This document shows, one piece after another, positions 11,591 through 22,317 of a stretch of 64,000 bases of DNA (the stretch's first letter is position 1; the number at the start of each line of letters is the position of its first letter). The stretch lies in the NCBI GenBank assembly GCA_009602725.1, contig WELB01000001.1:573267-637266 (forward strand), read 5' to 3'. This DNA is from Spirogloea muscicola (Eukaryota; Streptophyta; Zygnematophyceae; Spirogloeales; Spirogloeaceae). Below the pieces are notes generated by a model. The model was not told where the DNA came from. It worked only from the letters and a program-made list of their open reading frames with translations, and ran no database searches. The position numbers and the translations under genes are program-made.

Positions 11591-12475
11591 AGGAAACGGA
11601 GGCTCACCCGAAGGAGGGCGGGCCCCCAGGCCCGATGGCCCCGCACTTTACCACCTTCTGCGTCAGAGCTCTGGCTCTGGCTCCCCAAGTTAGCTTGTCC
11701 AAATTGCATGTATTCAATTGTGAATAGCAATGAGAGAAGCAGCAGGGGTACTACGGTTTTCCTCTAGCCAATCCTCCGGGGGGCCGACAGACTCCACACG
11801 CGCCGCGTCGACCTGGTGGCGTCCAGGCCTGGAGGCGCGCGCGCATCATCGCTGATGTGGTCATCACTGATGTCATCGACCGCTCCAACCCGGGGCTCTC
11901 TGCCTCGCGGGCTGGCCACGCTGCGGCGAAGAAGAAGGCCGCTCGCAGCAAGGCGGCCAGACACGCCGACCACCCGGCTGGTGACGAGTTCGTACCCCTG
12001 GCCGTGGACGTGCACAAGGCTCTCGGGTCCCAGTGGCTCGACCTGCTGGCCAGGCTTGCGCGGCGCGCTGTGTCCCGCAGGCGAGGTGAGCCGGCTGACT
12101 TCAACGCCGCTGGCTCGTGGGCCCAAGTCTATCGCATGCGTTTGTCAATCTCCCTTCAGCGGTCCATGGCCCACGCCTTGCATCTGCGTGCTGGCCGTGC
12201 TCTCGCTGCGGCCTCCGGCTTTCATCGGGGGGACAGTTTTCCGTACGTCGGATTTTGGGCTCCTCACTCGTAATTACTGAGTGGTCCATCCTCCCCCCGT
12301 GCTGACATAGCATCTTCAGGCCCCTTCGTAGCTGCTTAGCGCTTTAGGCCCCTCCGTCATTTGGCCCCTTCGAACCTTCGTCAACTCTTTTCGGGCTGGC
12401 CTTTCAAGAAGAAAGCAGCTACAAACCACACCTTTCCCAGCCCTTGCCCCCATTGGGAGAGCCACTTCTCCAGCC
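11590..12475 (+). mobile_element. LINE 3' part with endonuclease-like C terminus and 3' tail
   Basis: This is one of the two longest copies of the window's LINE family. A zinc-knuckle-like segment (LxLPKLACPxC) near 11,675-11,715 is followed by an endonuclease-like region. That region has ADVVITDVIDRSNP, SRAGHAAAKKKAARSKAARHAD and FVPLAVDVHKALG at about 11,855-12,030, and a final helix LQRSMAHALHLRAGRALAAASG at 12,155-12,220. Next comes an untranslated tail with repeated GGCCCCT(T/C)CG and TTAGCGCTTTAGGCCCC motifs, and a disrupted stem-loop near 12,393-12,460. Reading frame is broken and the reverse transcriptase is absent, so this is a dead 5'-truncated copy. The endonuclease label is inference. 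Confidence 0.7.
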
Positions 12476-12539
12476 ATGCGATCACCCTGCTTCGTCAGCC
12501 CTAGGGCTTCGTGTACTGCAGCCTCCACAGTCTGCTCTC

Positions 12540-13560
12540 TCTCTTGAACAGTGTACTGGCTCGGCTTGGTGTCCCTTTCTCAGGCGCGCCTTTTACCTTC
12601 CGTTGCCCCATTAGTTGCACTAGTTTTTGGGCTGAACAAAGTATTCTTAGTGGCTTCGATTGGTCATCCTTTCAGTTTAATCGCACCGCACGCCTTCTCT
12701 CCTGTGTCAGGTGAAGACCCAGCAAATTGGTAGTGGAATAAGAGCTGGAGCAACGGAGGGGCGTCTCGACGGGGAAGGCAGGGGGTCGCGGCGTCAGATC
12801 CCTGGCATGAATTGACAAGGGTTCGGAGGGGCCGACAAGCGTTCAGCTACAGAAGAACAGCTACAGAGGGGCCTGAAGATGTCATGTCAGCACAGGGGGA
12901 GGAAATGAGAGTGCGAGAGAGCCCGACCAAATTGGAGGAGGCGACGGGCTTCAGTTCGATGGGTCGTGCTCCGTACGGGAGTCGGAGATATGGGTGCACG
13001 GCCGCAAATTTGGGGTGCTCGGCTGCCGACTCGGGAATTCTAAGCTCTTATTCGCTGTATTGTCTTGAATAGAAGAGATTTTCGTTTATTTGAAACAAAC
13101 AAAGGCCGAATGGCCAAGTACAAAGGCAATTGGGGACCCGGCGGCCGATGCGGGAGCCGCCAGATCTCGCTCAGCCCCGCCACCGCCACCGCGGCGCCAC
13201 GATATCTCCAGTATGAACGCAGCCCCGCGCGGCGGCCGGGAAGCCCCGGAGGGCACCGGCCCGCAGGGCCCCGCATGAGCGCCGGTGGCCTGTTCACACT
13301 AGCGGCTCCGAGACTCTGGTGTGAACGCGCGCCGTACATGCCGGCGCAGGGGATCCGTTGCTCCCGAGATCTTTGCGAGATACCTGCCGACAGGAGCGCC
13401 AGATTTTTGGGGCTCCCGGGGGTACGTGGCGCGCACCCGGACCCGGGCCCGGGGGCCCGTGAACTGGGGGCGCGCAGTGGGCGGCCCCCCCGTGGCACGT
13501 CCCCCGCCAACATGATTCGGGGCACTGTCAAATTCCAGTGGGGCCGGCCCTTTCAAGACC
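12540..13560. other. GC-rich intergenic region with repeat remnants
   Basis: A reverse R2 copy lies near 12,655-12,710 and a reverse R3 copy near 13,080-13,135. Very GC-rich sequence (for example GGACCCGGGCCCGGGGGCCC near 13,438) leads into the 5' region of the next gene. No coding exon is supported. Confidence 0.5.
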
Positions 13561-14048
13561 GTCGGACGAACAAACGGCTCCCCTGACGTTCGCTTCACAG
13601 CTTCCGTGGGCTGGCTCCCCACGGCCCTCGACACCTTCAGACAAATTGCTTTCACTCTGGAATTCGCTAAGCCCCACTTCCCCTAGCCGCCTTCCGAGGC
13701 CTCCGGCGGCTGCCGTGAGAGAGCTGCGCGCCTTGCCTCCGGCCGCCGCTGCCGCTCTGCCGCCGCTCCCGCCCGGCTCCTGGCACGCCTTCCCATCTTA
13801 CGCCCGCCGGCGAACGGCGGCGGCGGTGACGAAGACAACGAGAATCATTCACTACCCACCTTTCACAGTCCTCGCTGCGGGGCCCCGAGGCCGATGGGCA
13901 GCCTCCCGGCAGCGCCCAGCTGAGCAGTCCTCGCGGCTGCGTGGCTCCTGCCATGAGCTTCCCGGAGCCGCTCCTGCCACAGCCTCGCCTGCCCGCAGCG
14001 GCCTCGTAGACCCAGCTCCGCCGCCAGACCGCCCAAGCCAGCCGAGAC

Positions 14049-15408
14049 ATGCCTCACACGGCCGACAGCGCCCGCTCCTGCGACTCCGGGCTCATTGACG
14101 GCCTCGACGACCTCGACTCCATCGCTGAGCCCCTCACGCTGCACCACTTGCAGACGCTCCAGCCGGAGCTCCTCGAGCCTGCCACTGTGTACCCCACATA
14201 CCCCCTGCGCCTCAGGGGCTTAGGTGGCTCCAGGGTGTCCAGGACCTCTTCCGCCAACAGCAAGCCTGATGGCAAGCCTGCGAAGAAGAGGGCCAAGCAT
14301 GGTCGCGACGTCGGTCCGCGGCAGTCGACAAACAGCTGCCAACGAGACCCGGCTCTCTTGGGGACAGCTTCCATTGCAGCTGCTCATGCACTACTTCCAT
14401 TCGTGAGCACCGGTCCATCTTGAACAGCTGGCCCCACTGTGCCCGGCCATCCCCATGTTTTTCGCTGAAATCTGTACATTTATTGCTAACAACTTGACTG
14501 GAGAGCTGTCTCTGTCCTGATTACTGTCTCCATCAGACTGCTGCTGCAAACGGCATTCCCGGCACTGCATTCTGTGACATGTATAGAACAATTGCTAGGT
14601 GTGGGCCCTGCCGCGTTGCCCAGTGATCCTTTGGACAATTTAAAGGCATCTCTACAGACAGCTCAAGCCAAGTGTGCATGCCACCTTGCTGCAGATGATG
14701 GAGCAAGAAAGGCGTGACCAGTGGGGTGCCAGGACAGCGGTCGGCGAGGACCTTCTGCATAAGATGCAGCGCTCTGGTGAGGAGCAGCAAATGTCCTCTG
14801 TGCAGAAAGTAACCGATTGGCTCAGGGAGGCGGAGGACCCCCGTCCCTGCGATGCTTGGGCTGAGGAGTTTCGCAAACCAGAGGTAGGTTCTCATCTGAA
14901 AGGCTGCACATGACTGCAGGCACTTTCTGTACATTGTTACATGTCTTCCTATCTCATGAAGTGCATCAGAGCAAGCCATGCACTCTATGCCTACATGTCC
15001 ATAGACAATCCTCTATCGTCCTTGTGCAATACTGGAGTCCGGCTCCTGAGTTCAGCCCACTGTTTTGTCAAACAGCAGCTCGACGCAACTTCAAGTGCAG
15101 AGGTTGACGCGACGGAGGCGACCGATTCCAGCCCATCTGGGAGCAACTCTAGCCCGCCGCAGGCCTCTCTGGTGCACAGTGGCAGCGACCACTCTTCAGG
15201 CTCCTTCTTTCAAAGATTGGTCAGGCTAAATCCTTTCCACCTCCTTAGGCAAGGCGGAAAGCAAGGTGCTGGCCTCTGGCAGTCATTCTCTGGCAGAGAC
15301 GATTCAGCATCTCCGACACACTTTGCCTTGGCCCAGTTTTGGGTGTTACTGGGAGCGTGGATGAGAGTGCCTGACTGGCCAGCTGCTCGAATGCTGCCTG
15401 TAAATTAG
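14049..15408 (+). CDS. Unidentified spliced protein gene
   Basis: The first ATG in a clean GC-rich frame is at 14049 (MPHTADSARSCDSG...). It opens an acidic leucine-bearing N terminus (LIDGLDDLDSIAEPLTLHHL) followed by a basic Ser/Lys stretch. Good exons downstream: one near 14,660-14,884 (MMEQERRDQWGAR, ending WAEEFRKPE before GTAGGT), then 15,072 to the stop at 15,406-15,408 (QLDATSSAEVDAT...). The latter is serine-rich, then has hydrophobic FFQRLVRLNPFHLL and FWVLLGAWM segments. The middle exons (14,380-14,600) are uncertain; one candidate is a small LLMHYFHS exon bounded by TTGCAG and GTGAGC. A short upstream frame starting near 13,952 ends before this ATG. I do not recognise the family. 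AATAAA at about 15,753 could be a poly(A) signal. Confidence 0.5.
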
Positions 15409-16667
15409 TGAGTTGCAGTGCCACCGACAATGTATGTAAGTAATAAGGTAGAGGCCATCCTCAAAGAGGATGCCCCAGGGCCATCTTGGCCTAGTCTCCT
15501 CCATGACCCTTTTGTGTCGATATGGTAATAGCACGCACTTTTGGCAAATGTGTTGTCTTCCCTCACCTTTCAATGTCGTGGGGAATGTTCAAACTTCGCA
15601 ATGCCTGTAAACTCTCCAACTTTTGCATCATTTGTTTCCATAAGATGTGCTGTTATTGTACCAGCTTTGTCTCATATTACTACTGCATAAGCTTAGCGGA
15701 GACCTAATTTTTCTTGAACTGGTCAGAGATAGTGAATGTATGAGCAGTTGGGAATAAATGCATCACTGCCACATGAGCTCTAAGCTTGTGACAACATTTT
15801 TAACCTTATCAGCAGTACTGTGGGGTCAAAAATTGCATTTACTGCACAGTACAACTCTTCTGTGACGGGTACTAATGTGGCTGACAACATCCTCAAGCCC
15901 ATGCATCCTTGAGTCTCCATGCATTGAAGTATATTTCAATAGTCCTCAACAAATAGTTCTCAAGTAATGTAGTGATACACAATGTACTTACAGAGGTCGC
16001 TTGCATATGCTTAGCTTATTAAGGTCATGGCTAGTCAATCTCTGTTTTAAGGTCATGTTCTGCTTATTGTGCCCCATCTGCTGCAAGCATTGATTATCTG
16101 TGCAGGCCATTTGCTAAATATTTGTGCAGGCCATGTGGTAGCCTGTGCAATGAAGTGCTTCAGGTGTTTAGATTTATGAAGTACGATGGTGTGATGGTCA
16201 AGAGTATTCTAGAGTACGCTACAGATCCCATGATAACCAAACCTTCGTCCATTGGTGATTAGGACTTCATATCCGAAAACAGCAACCCATGAGAAAGCTG
16301 CAGCCCACGACAGCTAGCAATGTCTTTTTGAGGTTGGCAAGTACCCAAGCCATTGCTCACCCTTGACCACTCATACTGCCATGACCTTAGCTCATTTCTC
16401 AAGCGCCTGCTTATCTAATTGAATTGAGCAAGCTGCGATCAAGTGCTAGCATCCACCTTCTCTGTGACATCCAACTGTTCCGCACCTTTACTTTTCCCCT
16501 GCATGACATCATCCAAAATGCAACTGATGTACAGCTTCAATACTGCTTGCCATAGTACTTGATGCAATGCACGAGAACTCAGTCAACTAGAAAAGTCAGT
16601 CAAATATAAGCACTCTGATGCGTTGATGCTCATATGTTCATATCCAAACTCACTTCAGATTGTAAGC
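15409..16667. other. Convergent intergenic region
   Basis: This lies between the 3' ends of two convergent genes. It is AT-richer than the flanking exons, and no open frame, repeat family or RNA gene could be supported. Confidence 0.6.
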
Positions 16668-18349
16668 TCAGAACACAATATGTACCTCTTCAGATTGCTC
16701 TGGCTCTTCCAAAAGCTTGATGTAAGCCTTTGAGTCGCTTGCAGTAACTCCTAGAGTCAGAGGATCAAATGTAATGTCGTTGCGACAGACAATCTACACA
16801 ATGCCACACGGGAGTCAGGCATTGTGCAGGGCATTTAGGCATCCTGGTTAGCAAACAGCAACCTTCGCAGCGTTTTACGATTATGATACGACTTCTGTTA
16901 TATATGTTGCTAGCAGGGATGTAACATGGAATGCTGAATCTGCACCGTAAAACGATGTCTGATCATGCCCTTGAGCAGACTTATCTCGCCAGCAAACGTG
17001 CTGACGGCCACAAGCACGAGTTTTTGGTTCATGACATCTTTCAACAGATTCATGCCCTGACCGGCTCCCATTTCAACGCCCTGATGGTCACAATGTCACA
17101 ATGACACCACAAGAAAGAGTAGGAGGCGTCACAAGATAGCCTCCTGAATGCACGGCTTGCTTTTGCTCCGCGACATGCCTATAGGAGTGTCTCACACAAG
17201 CAGAATTGGCTTCAAGTGAATGCTGCAAGCTCTGCACCTGTCGTACTCTGTAGGCATGATCAAATTACACAGACCGACACCATGCTTGACAAGCAAGGCC
17301 CCTTCAGTGCAACCCGTCTGTACATGATGGCCAAGCATATGCGCAAGCAAGGCATGCAAATATTTTAGATAGGAGGAGCTTCTAACATCGCATCCCAGGC
17401 AGAACAAAAGAGACCTTCAGCTCTGCAGGGAGCTCAAGGGTAGTCTTTTCCCAAGCTTGCAAAGTCCCTTTGTCTAGATAGCACTCTCCCACCTGCATGC
17501 ATGAGATTGTTGTTCCCATGGATTTATTCCAGCAGCAGCAGCAAGGCTATGCATAACAGAGCCTCCTGATGGTGGGAAAAGGCATGATTGCCAGCTGCAC
17601 ATGCCCATCCATCTCTGACTTATGATAGCCTGGCCCATCTCACAAGGTTGTTGACCGAGGGCTTCACCTTCTGGTCATTGTAGAAGATGTCAATGGTGCT
17701 CGAAGGGTAGTTGACTGGGGCAACATTGGGATTTTCTGTGTAGACTGCAATTGGTGCGCGAAACCTCCATGTCATTGCCCAGAGCATTGCACACTCCTCG
17801 GTCAGAGTTATATCAGTTGATTTTAATTCTTGCTATCAAGCACATCTCTCAAGACAATCAGGCAAAGTACAACCAAAGCAAAGCACACGCACGGGCAGCT
17901 TAGCTTTCCACCTGCATCTTTGAAGACAGGGTCGGTAGCAAGCAGAGCACATTTTGAGCCATTGAAGCATGTCACCTATGCAGACGACATGTAGATCGAT
18001 CGAAACAACAGGGACAATTCCAACAGTCGTAGGCCGTACGCCAAAGCCTTTCACCTGGATCTCGGTCGTCTGTGCGACAAGTACTGATGTAAGCAGCCGC
18101 AAGCACAGGGAAGCACAAGGACAGACACAAAGCTTAGAAGGCATTTCAGTTGCTTCTCACTATAGAAGTCGTCACGACGTGAGTGACCGGGCTATTTGGA
18201 TCAATTAGAGCCGTAAGGGCACTGGCACAGGCAGAGAGAGCAGGCTGAGTGTTGCCAACCTTCATGATGGGGTCCTTGGGGCGAAGCTTGTAGCTGACAA
18301 CAACGAGAAGCCCGACCGCAGCGCCGCCGGCAGCCAGCGTGAGCGCCAT
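16668..18349 (-). CDS. LEA-2 (LEA14-like) domain protein
   Basis: Six-exon gene of 207 aa. Exons in transcript order: 18349-18260, 18069-17976, 17744-17644, 17492-17415, 17080-16946, 16793-16668; phases close. A hydrophobic N-terminal segment (GGAAVGLLVVVSYKL) suggests a signal anchor. It is followed by a LEA-2 beta-sandwich: VKGFGVRPTTVGIVPVVSID, then ENPNVAPVNYPSSTIDIFY, GECYLDKGTLQAWEKT and a final CRNDITFDP. The N-P-N-x-A/P and 'Y-x-S-S' pattern, with a Gly-(x)-L-(x)-A-W turn, is characteristic of plant LEA-2 proteins. That family is linked to membrane/wall and stress functions; the role here is inference. A single N lies 55 bases upstream of the start. Confidence 0.82.
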
Positions 18350-20299
18350 GCCGGCCGGGCCACGAGCGAGCCCCGGCGCCGCCGACGCGCCGCTCGCGGC
18401 AGCNGGCGCGGCGGCAGCTGCAGTGGGACCCGGCGGGGGGAGGGCGCGGCAGGGCGGACGGCGGAGCTGGGCTGGGCTAGCAGCATGGGCCCCTTGCCAC
18501 TATGCCTGACACCTCGCTCCTCCGTCCCAGGAGCGAGCAGGTGCGCTCCTCACGTACAAGCAACGGCGGGTCCTCTCTCCGTGGACCACCCACTGCACGC
18601 GGTATGGCCAGCACACCCGGCGTCGTACTTCTGCTGCCAGATGGCTACCGTTAGCTGCTGACTCGGGCTTCCCACCACTTCCTGTGTTTGCCTTCTCGTG
18701 GGGCCCATGCCTTGAAAACAATCGTGGCCTTTTTGGATGGACTGTGTATTGACTCGCTGGGCCTTCCGTTCATGCCATGCGCACCACGCGCCTTCTCTCG
18801 TCCCACTTCTTACACACCATCTCAAATCTGCACTGGCCAGTCACCCATTGGGCTTTGAGTGGCACCCGACGACTGGAGGCTTCCATCTAGGCTGGCCAAC
18901 CTTCGCCTGCTGAGACGGACTCCCAAGCCCGATATTGTCTAGGCTGCTCCCTTACAAGTAGGCACCGGCCTCTCAACTGACGCCTATTTATGTTTACGTC
19001 TACGCAGTTTTACTGAGCTGGCCATTCACAGCAACCGCCCCTGAAGAGCCAGTCTCCAGGCAGCTCCATAACATCAGTCAGTCCTGGCTGAAGTAACAGA
19101 CTGCCATGCATGCTGGCTAGGTTGTAGACTAGGCTTGTGACACTCTTATCAACCTGGAGTCTCCACCAGTCACCTCCACTGTTTTCTGCGTTCTCCTGCA
19201 AGATCCAGCTGCAATGACGGACCAGCACAGGGCACAGAGTGCTGCCAGGACCTTCTCGTACTGACCACCAACTTTTTGGCGCCTCCATCAGGAGCACTTT
19301 ACCATCCCGTCCTTTGTTGGCTCTTGTCACACCTCACTCCAAGAGCAGATTGCATTCAGGTGTTGGTCATCCAAGTCCTCCACTCAATGTCCAAGGTGAA
19401 ACCAAGGTGTCCACCACCTTGGCTTCATGCCACAAAGTTGAAGCACAACCTGCCCCCAACTCCAACACAACTATTCGGCTGCCACTTTCCTGGAGTACAC
19501 CCTTCCAGTGATAGGTACCTTCAAAGCATCAACCACACGGCCTAACATAGCTTTTCCTTAACAATAGATCCAGTACAGGGCTGTTTCCCTCTTGACTTTA
19601 GATCTTAGCACCCAAAGTCTGTGTACGATAAATTAGATCAGTATTCGGACTTTCCTTGGGGTTGGTCAAGCTTTGGGCCACCGTAGCCCATTGAGTGCTC
19701 TACCTTCTGATCAAATATTTCATATGCTCTGCCTCATTGATTCTCGCGGATAAGCTTTTAAGTCCAGATTTGGTTGGCCTTCCACCCCTAGCCACAAGTC
19801 ATCCCCATAGTTTGCCTGTCTCCCTATAGGAGACCCATGGATCACAGAGTTTTCTTCCGCCTACGGCTTGAGATTCGAAGAATGCGCCTAAGTACACATC
19901 GAATGTGCTGCCATCGGAATGCCACTGATGAAAGTGGACAAAGATCTCTATCCCTACACCCTGAACCATGTCTCTCAAGTGATTAATAATTTGCTCCATC
20001 AGATGCTCCAACTTCTTTGGCATGCTCGCAACATGGGCTTGACCAGGCAAATTGCACAATGATCTTGCAGCTGGCATGTTTGAATGAGGTATTGCTGGAC
20101 TGCAGGCTGACTGATGCACACCTGAATCTGTGGGCTTCAAGTTGCTCAATGCCAGCACGCAGGCCAGCATAGCTGGTCAAAAGTCCAACAAATCTGCTCT
20201 CACAAATTGATCACACTCTTGTCTTCCTGAAAAGGCTACACTTGCTTCAAGAGCACTCCAGAGAGGGTACTTAAAGGGCAAACGGAGCAGACCTGCAAC
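18350..20299. other. Intergenic region with a degraded coding-like stretch
   Basis: 18,508-18,535 contains a 9-bp perfect inverted repeat CTCGCTCCT/AGGAGCGAG. A reverse R2-like piece lies near 18,760-18,800 and a diverged stem-loop tail near 19,015-19,050. From about 20,170 down to 19,010 the minus strand shows broken stretches of protein-like sequence (for example KKLEHLMEQIINHLRDMV and LGAFFESQAVGGRKLCDPW). No domain could be named. It may be a decayed transposon or a dead gene. Confidence 0.4.
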
Positions 20300-21400
20300 T
20301 TAGTCCTCTGCCTGCAGACCGGAGAGGACAATGCTCCCCACGAAAAGGGTAGCCCCAAGGGCTCCAGACAGGGCAGCCAGTGTGTACTGGGCAACTAGTA
20401 GCAGCGAGGTTTCATCAGAGATGAGGATGGGGAAAGCAATGGCGCCTACAAGGAAGGGAAGAGAAAGCGAAGCAAGCGCTGCAGGCGACGAGGTTGCAAA
20501 GTTTTCTGCACAGGAACAGTAGCAAGTGCACTGTGGTAAGCTATGCTGCACAACACAAAAGTGCACTCATGATGCAATGACACAGTCATTGTCAAGAGCA
20601 TGAGACTGATAGAGGGCCCTTCTCCAATCAGCCTCAAATTTCATGGAATCAGAAGGATCGAACTCAGACCTGCGAGGCCCAGTAAACCGAGCGACTCGGC
20701 CTTTGAAAGGAGGCCTGCCTTCTCAATTCCTGACAAAGAGAGTCCAACGCTCTCAGCCTTTGAAAGAAGGCCAGCCTTCTCCACAGAGCTGAGAATCTTC
20801 TTCTTTTCGAGGGTTTTGGCAATGTTCACGGGCGCCGCCTGTCCACCCTCAGAGAAGTATCCAGCCCCGTACCATTTCTTGCTCCAGACATCATCCAGCT
20901 TGATACCCTGAGTAGGCCAGATCAGAGACGGAGTGGTGACTGAGCCTTGCTACAGCCAGTACTGTCTGTCATCAGAGCTTCAGCCGCTGGGCTGCACATG
21001 TACGGCGATCTGCTGGAGCGCCTCCTACACATGCTCGCCCGGTGCCAACAAGCCACAGCACCGCTCGTTGAAGCCTTGACAGCCTCTCACGCGCTGAGAT
21101 GATGACACGACGTTGGACGAGAGTACCTTGTACATCCTGCTCGACAGATCGAAGCCTGCGACCTTGGCTGGTCAAGACAGCGCACTGCTCGGGCTTCAGG
21201 CAATGGGTGCAGTAAGGTAGCAGGGGTACCTTCTTCTTGGGCGCCATCGCGACCACCCTGGCAGATCTGGCAGAGAGTGCCGGCCCGGACCTGGCGGGCT
21301 GCAAACGCAAGCCGCTGACGGCCTGGGACTCGCCGAAGCTCAGGGCCGCAAGGGGCCCTGCCACGGCCTGGCATTGCGAGACAACGGCGCCTGACGCCAT
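20300..21400 (-). CDS. RIQ: RIQ-like (DUF1118) thylakoid protein
   Basis: 195 aa in three exons: 21400-21230, 20907-20670, 20478-20300; all phases agree. The first exon is an Ala/Ser/Arg-rich plastid transit peptide ending near VVAMAPKKK. The middle exon carries the family hallmark, a repeated helix (VEKAGLLSKAES then IEKAGLLSKAESLGLLGLA). The last exon supplies two hydrophobic segments (PFLVGAIAFPILI, and LAALSGALGATLFVGSIVLSG). Land-plant RIQ1/RIQ2 proteins (DUF1118) lie in thylakoids and affect grana stacking and non-photochemical quenching. Whether this is RIQ1- or RIQ2-like cannot be told. An in-frame ATG at 21472 would lengthen the N terminus; the internal one gives a more typical transit peptide. 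Confidence 0.85.
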
Positions 21401-21619
21401 CGCGCGCTGCCGCAGGATAGCGGTAGTAGCTGCCGCTGTGGAAAGGCAGGCGGAGTCGCGGCAGGGTGGCACCCGGGGCCGCCGAGCTGCCGGCGGCGCG
21501 GCGTCGGCGGCGGCGGCGGCCTCGGCGGCCTTGGCGACGCCCGTGGACTTGGCGGGGGCAAGGGTGTGACAACCGGGCCAGCTAAAAGCGTTGTCAATTG
21601 CTGGCTTCGGGCGGAGTGC

Positions 21620-21690
21620 GGGAAAGTGAGAAGGCGCGCGCGCAATGGGCTTGAAATGAAGGGGGTGGCCAATTTAAGCCAATAACACTC
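21620..21690 (+). repeat. Interspersed repeat R2
   Basis: GAGAAGGCGCGCGCGCAATGGGCTTGAA...GGTGGCCAATTTAAGCCAATAACACT. It lies between two divergently transcribed genes. An opposite copy (TTCAATTGGCCACCCTTTCATTTCATGCGCACC) lies at 21,915-21,950, so the pair forms a roughly 330-bp inverted arrangement. Confidence 0.55.
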
Positions 21691-22317
21691 CCAGCCGTGG
21701 GGGGGGGAGGGGGGCCCGCTGGGCGCTCCCCCGCGTATCGCGCCAGATAAGGACCCCCGGCGGCCCCAGCCGCAGGATGCCGGGCGCGGGCCGCCGTCCG
21801 ATGCCGGCGGCCGATCGGGGGCAAGCGGCGCGCCGTCAGGGCGCGACGGTGACGGCGGGGCCGCCACCCGTTCCCACTGCTTGGCACTCGCTTCTGCCTG
21901 CAACGGTTGTTGGCTTCAATTGGCCACCCTTTCATTTCATGCGCACCGTTGGAGGGGCTCGGCTCCCCCCCCGCGGCACGGCACGCCGCCGTCCCGGCGC
22001 CACCACTGAGCCGGCCGCTTGCTCCGACGTCGGATAGTGGGGGCTTGGCTGCCGCTTCGCGCCCCTCGCCCGCCCGCCTCCTACCCCGTTACTTCACTCG
22101 CCCCGAGCGCCGCGCAGACCCCCGCCCCCCAGAGAAACACCCACACATTCCTCCACTTTCCCCCCCCACCCCAGCGGATCCGTCGCGCCCTCGATGCTGC
22201 GCCCGCACTGCGCTTGACCGCTGGGGGCCGCTTCAGCCCGCCCGCGCGCCTTCGCCCGCGGCGCCCGTGTGGGCGCCACCAGGAAGGGCTTGGGAGCCGC
22301 CCCGCCGCGGCGTCGCC

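Noticed and set aside
13435-13465. GC palindrome (GGACCCGGGCCCGGGGGCCC) as a regulatory site
   Set aside because: It lies in a long GC-rich tract where such palindromes arise by composition; nothing else marks it.
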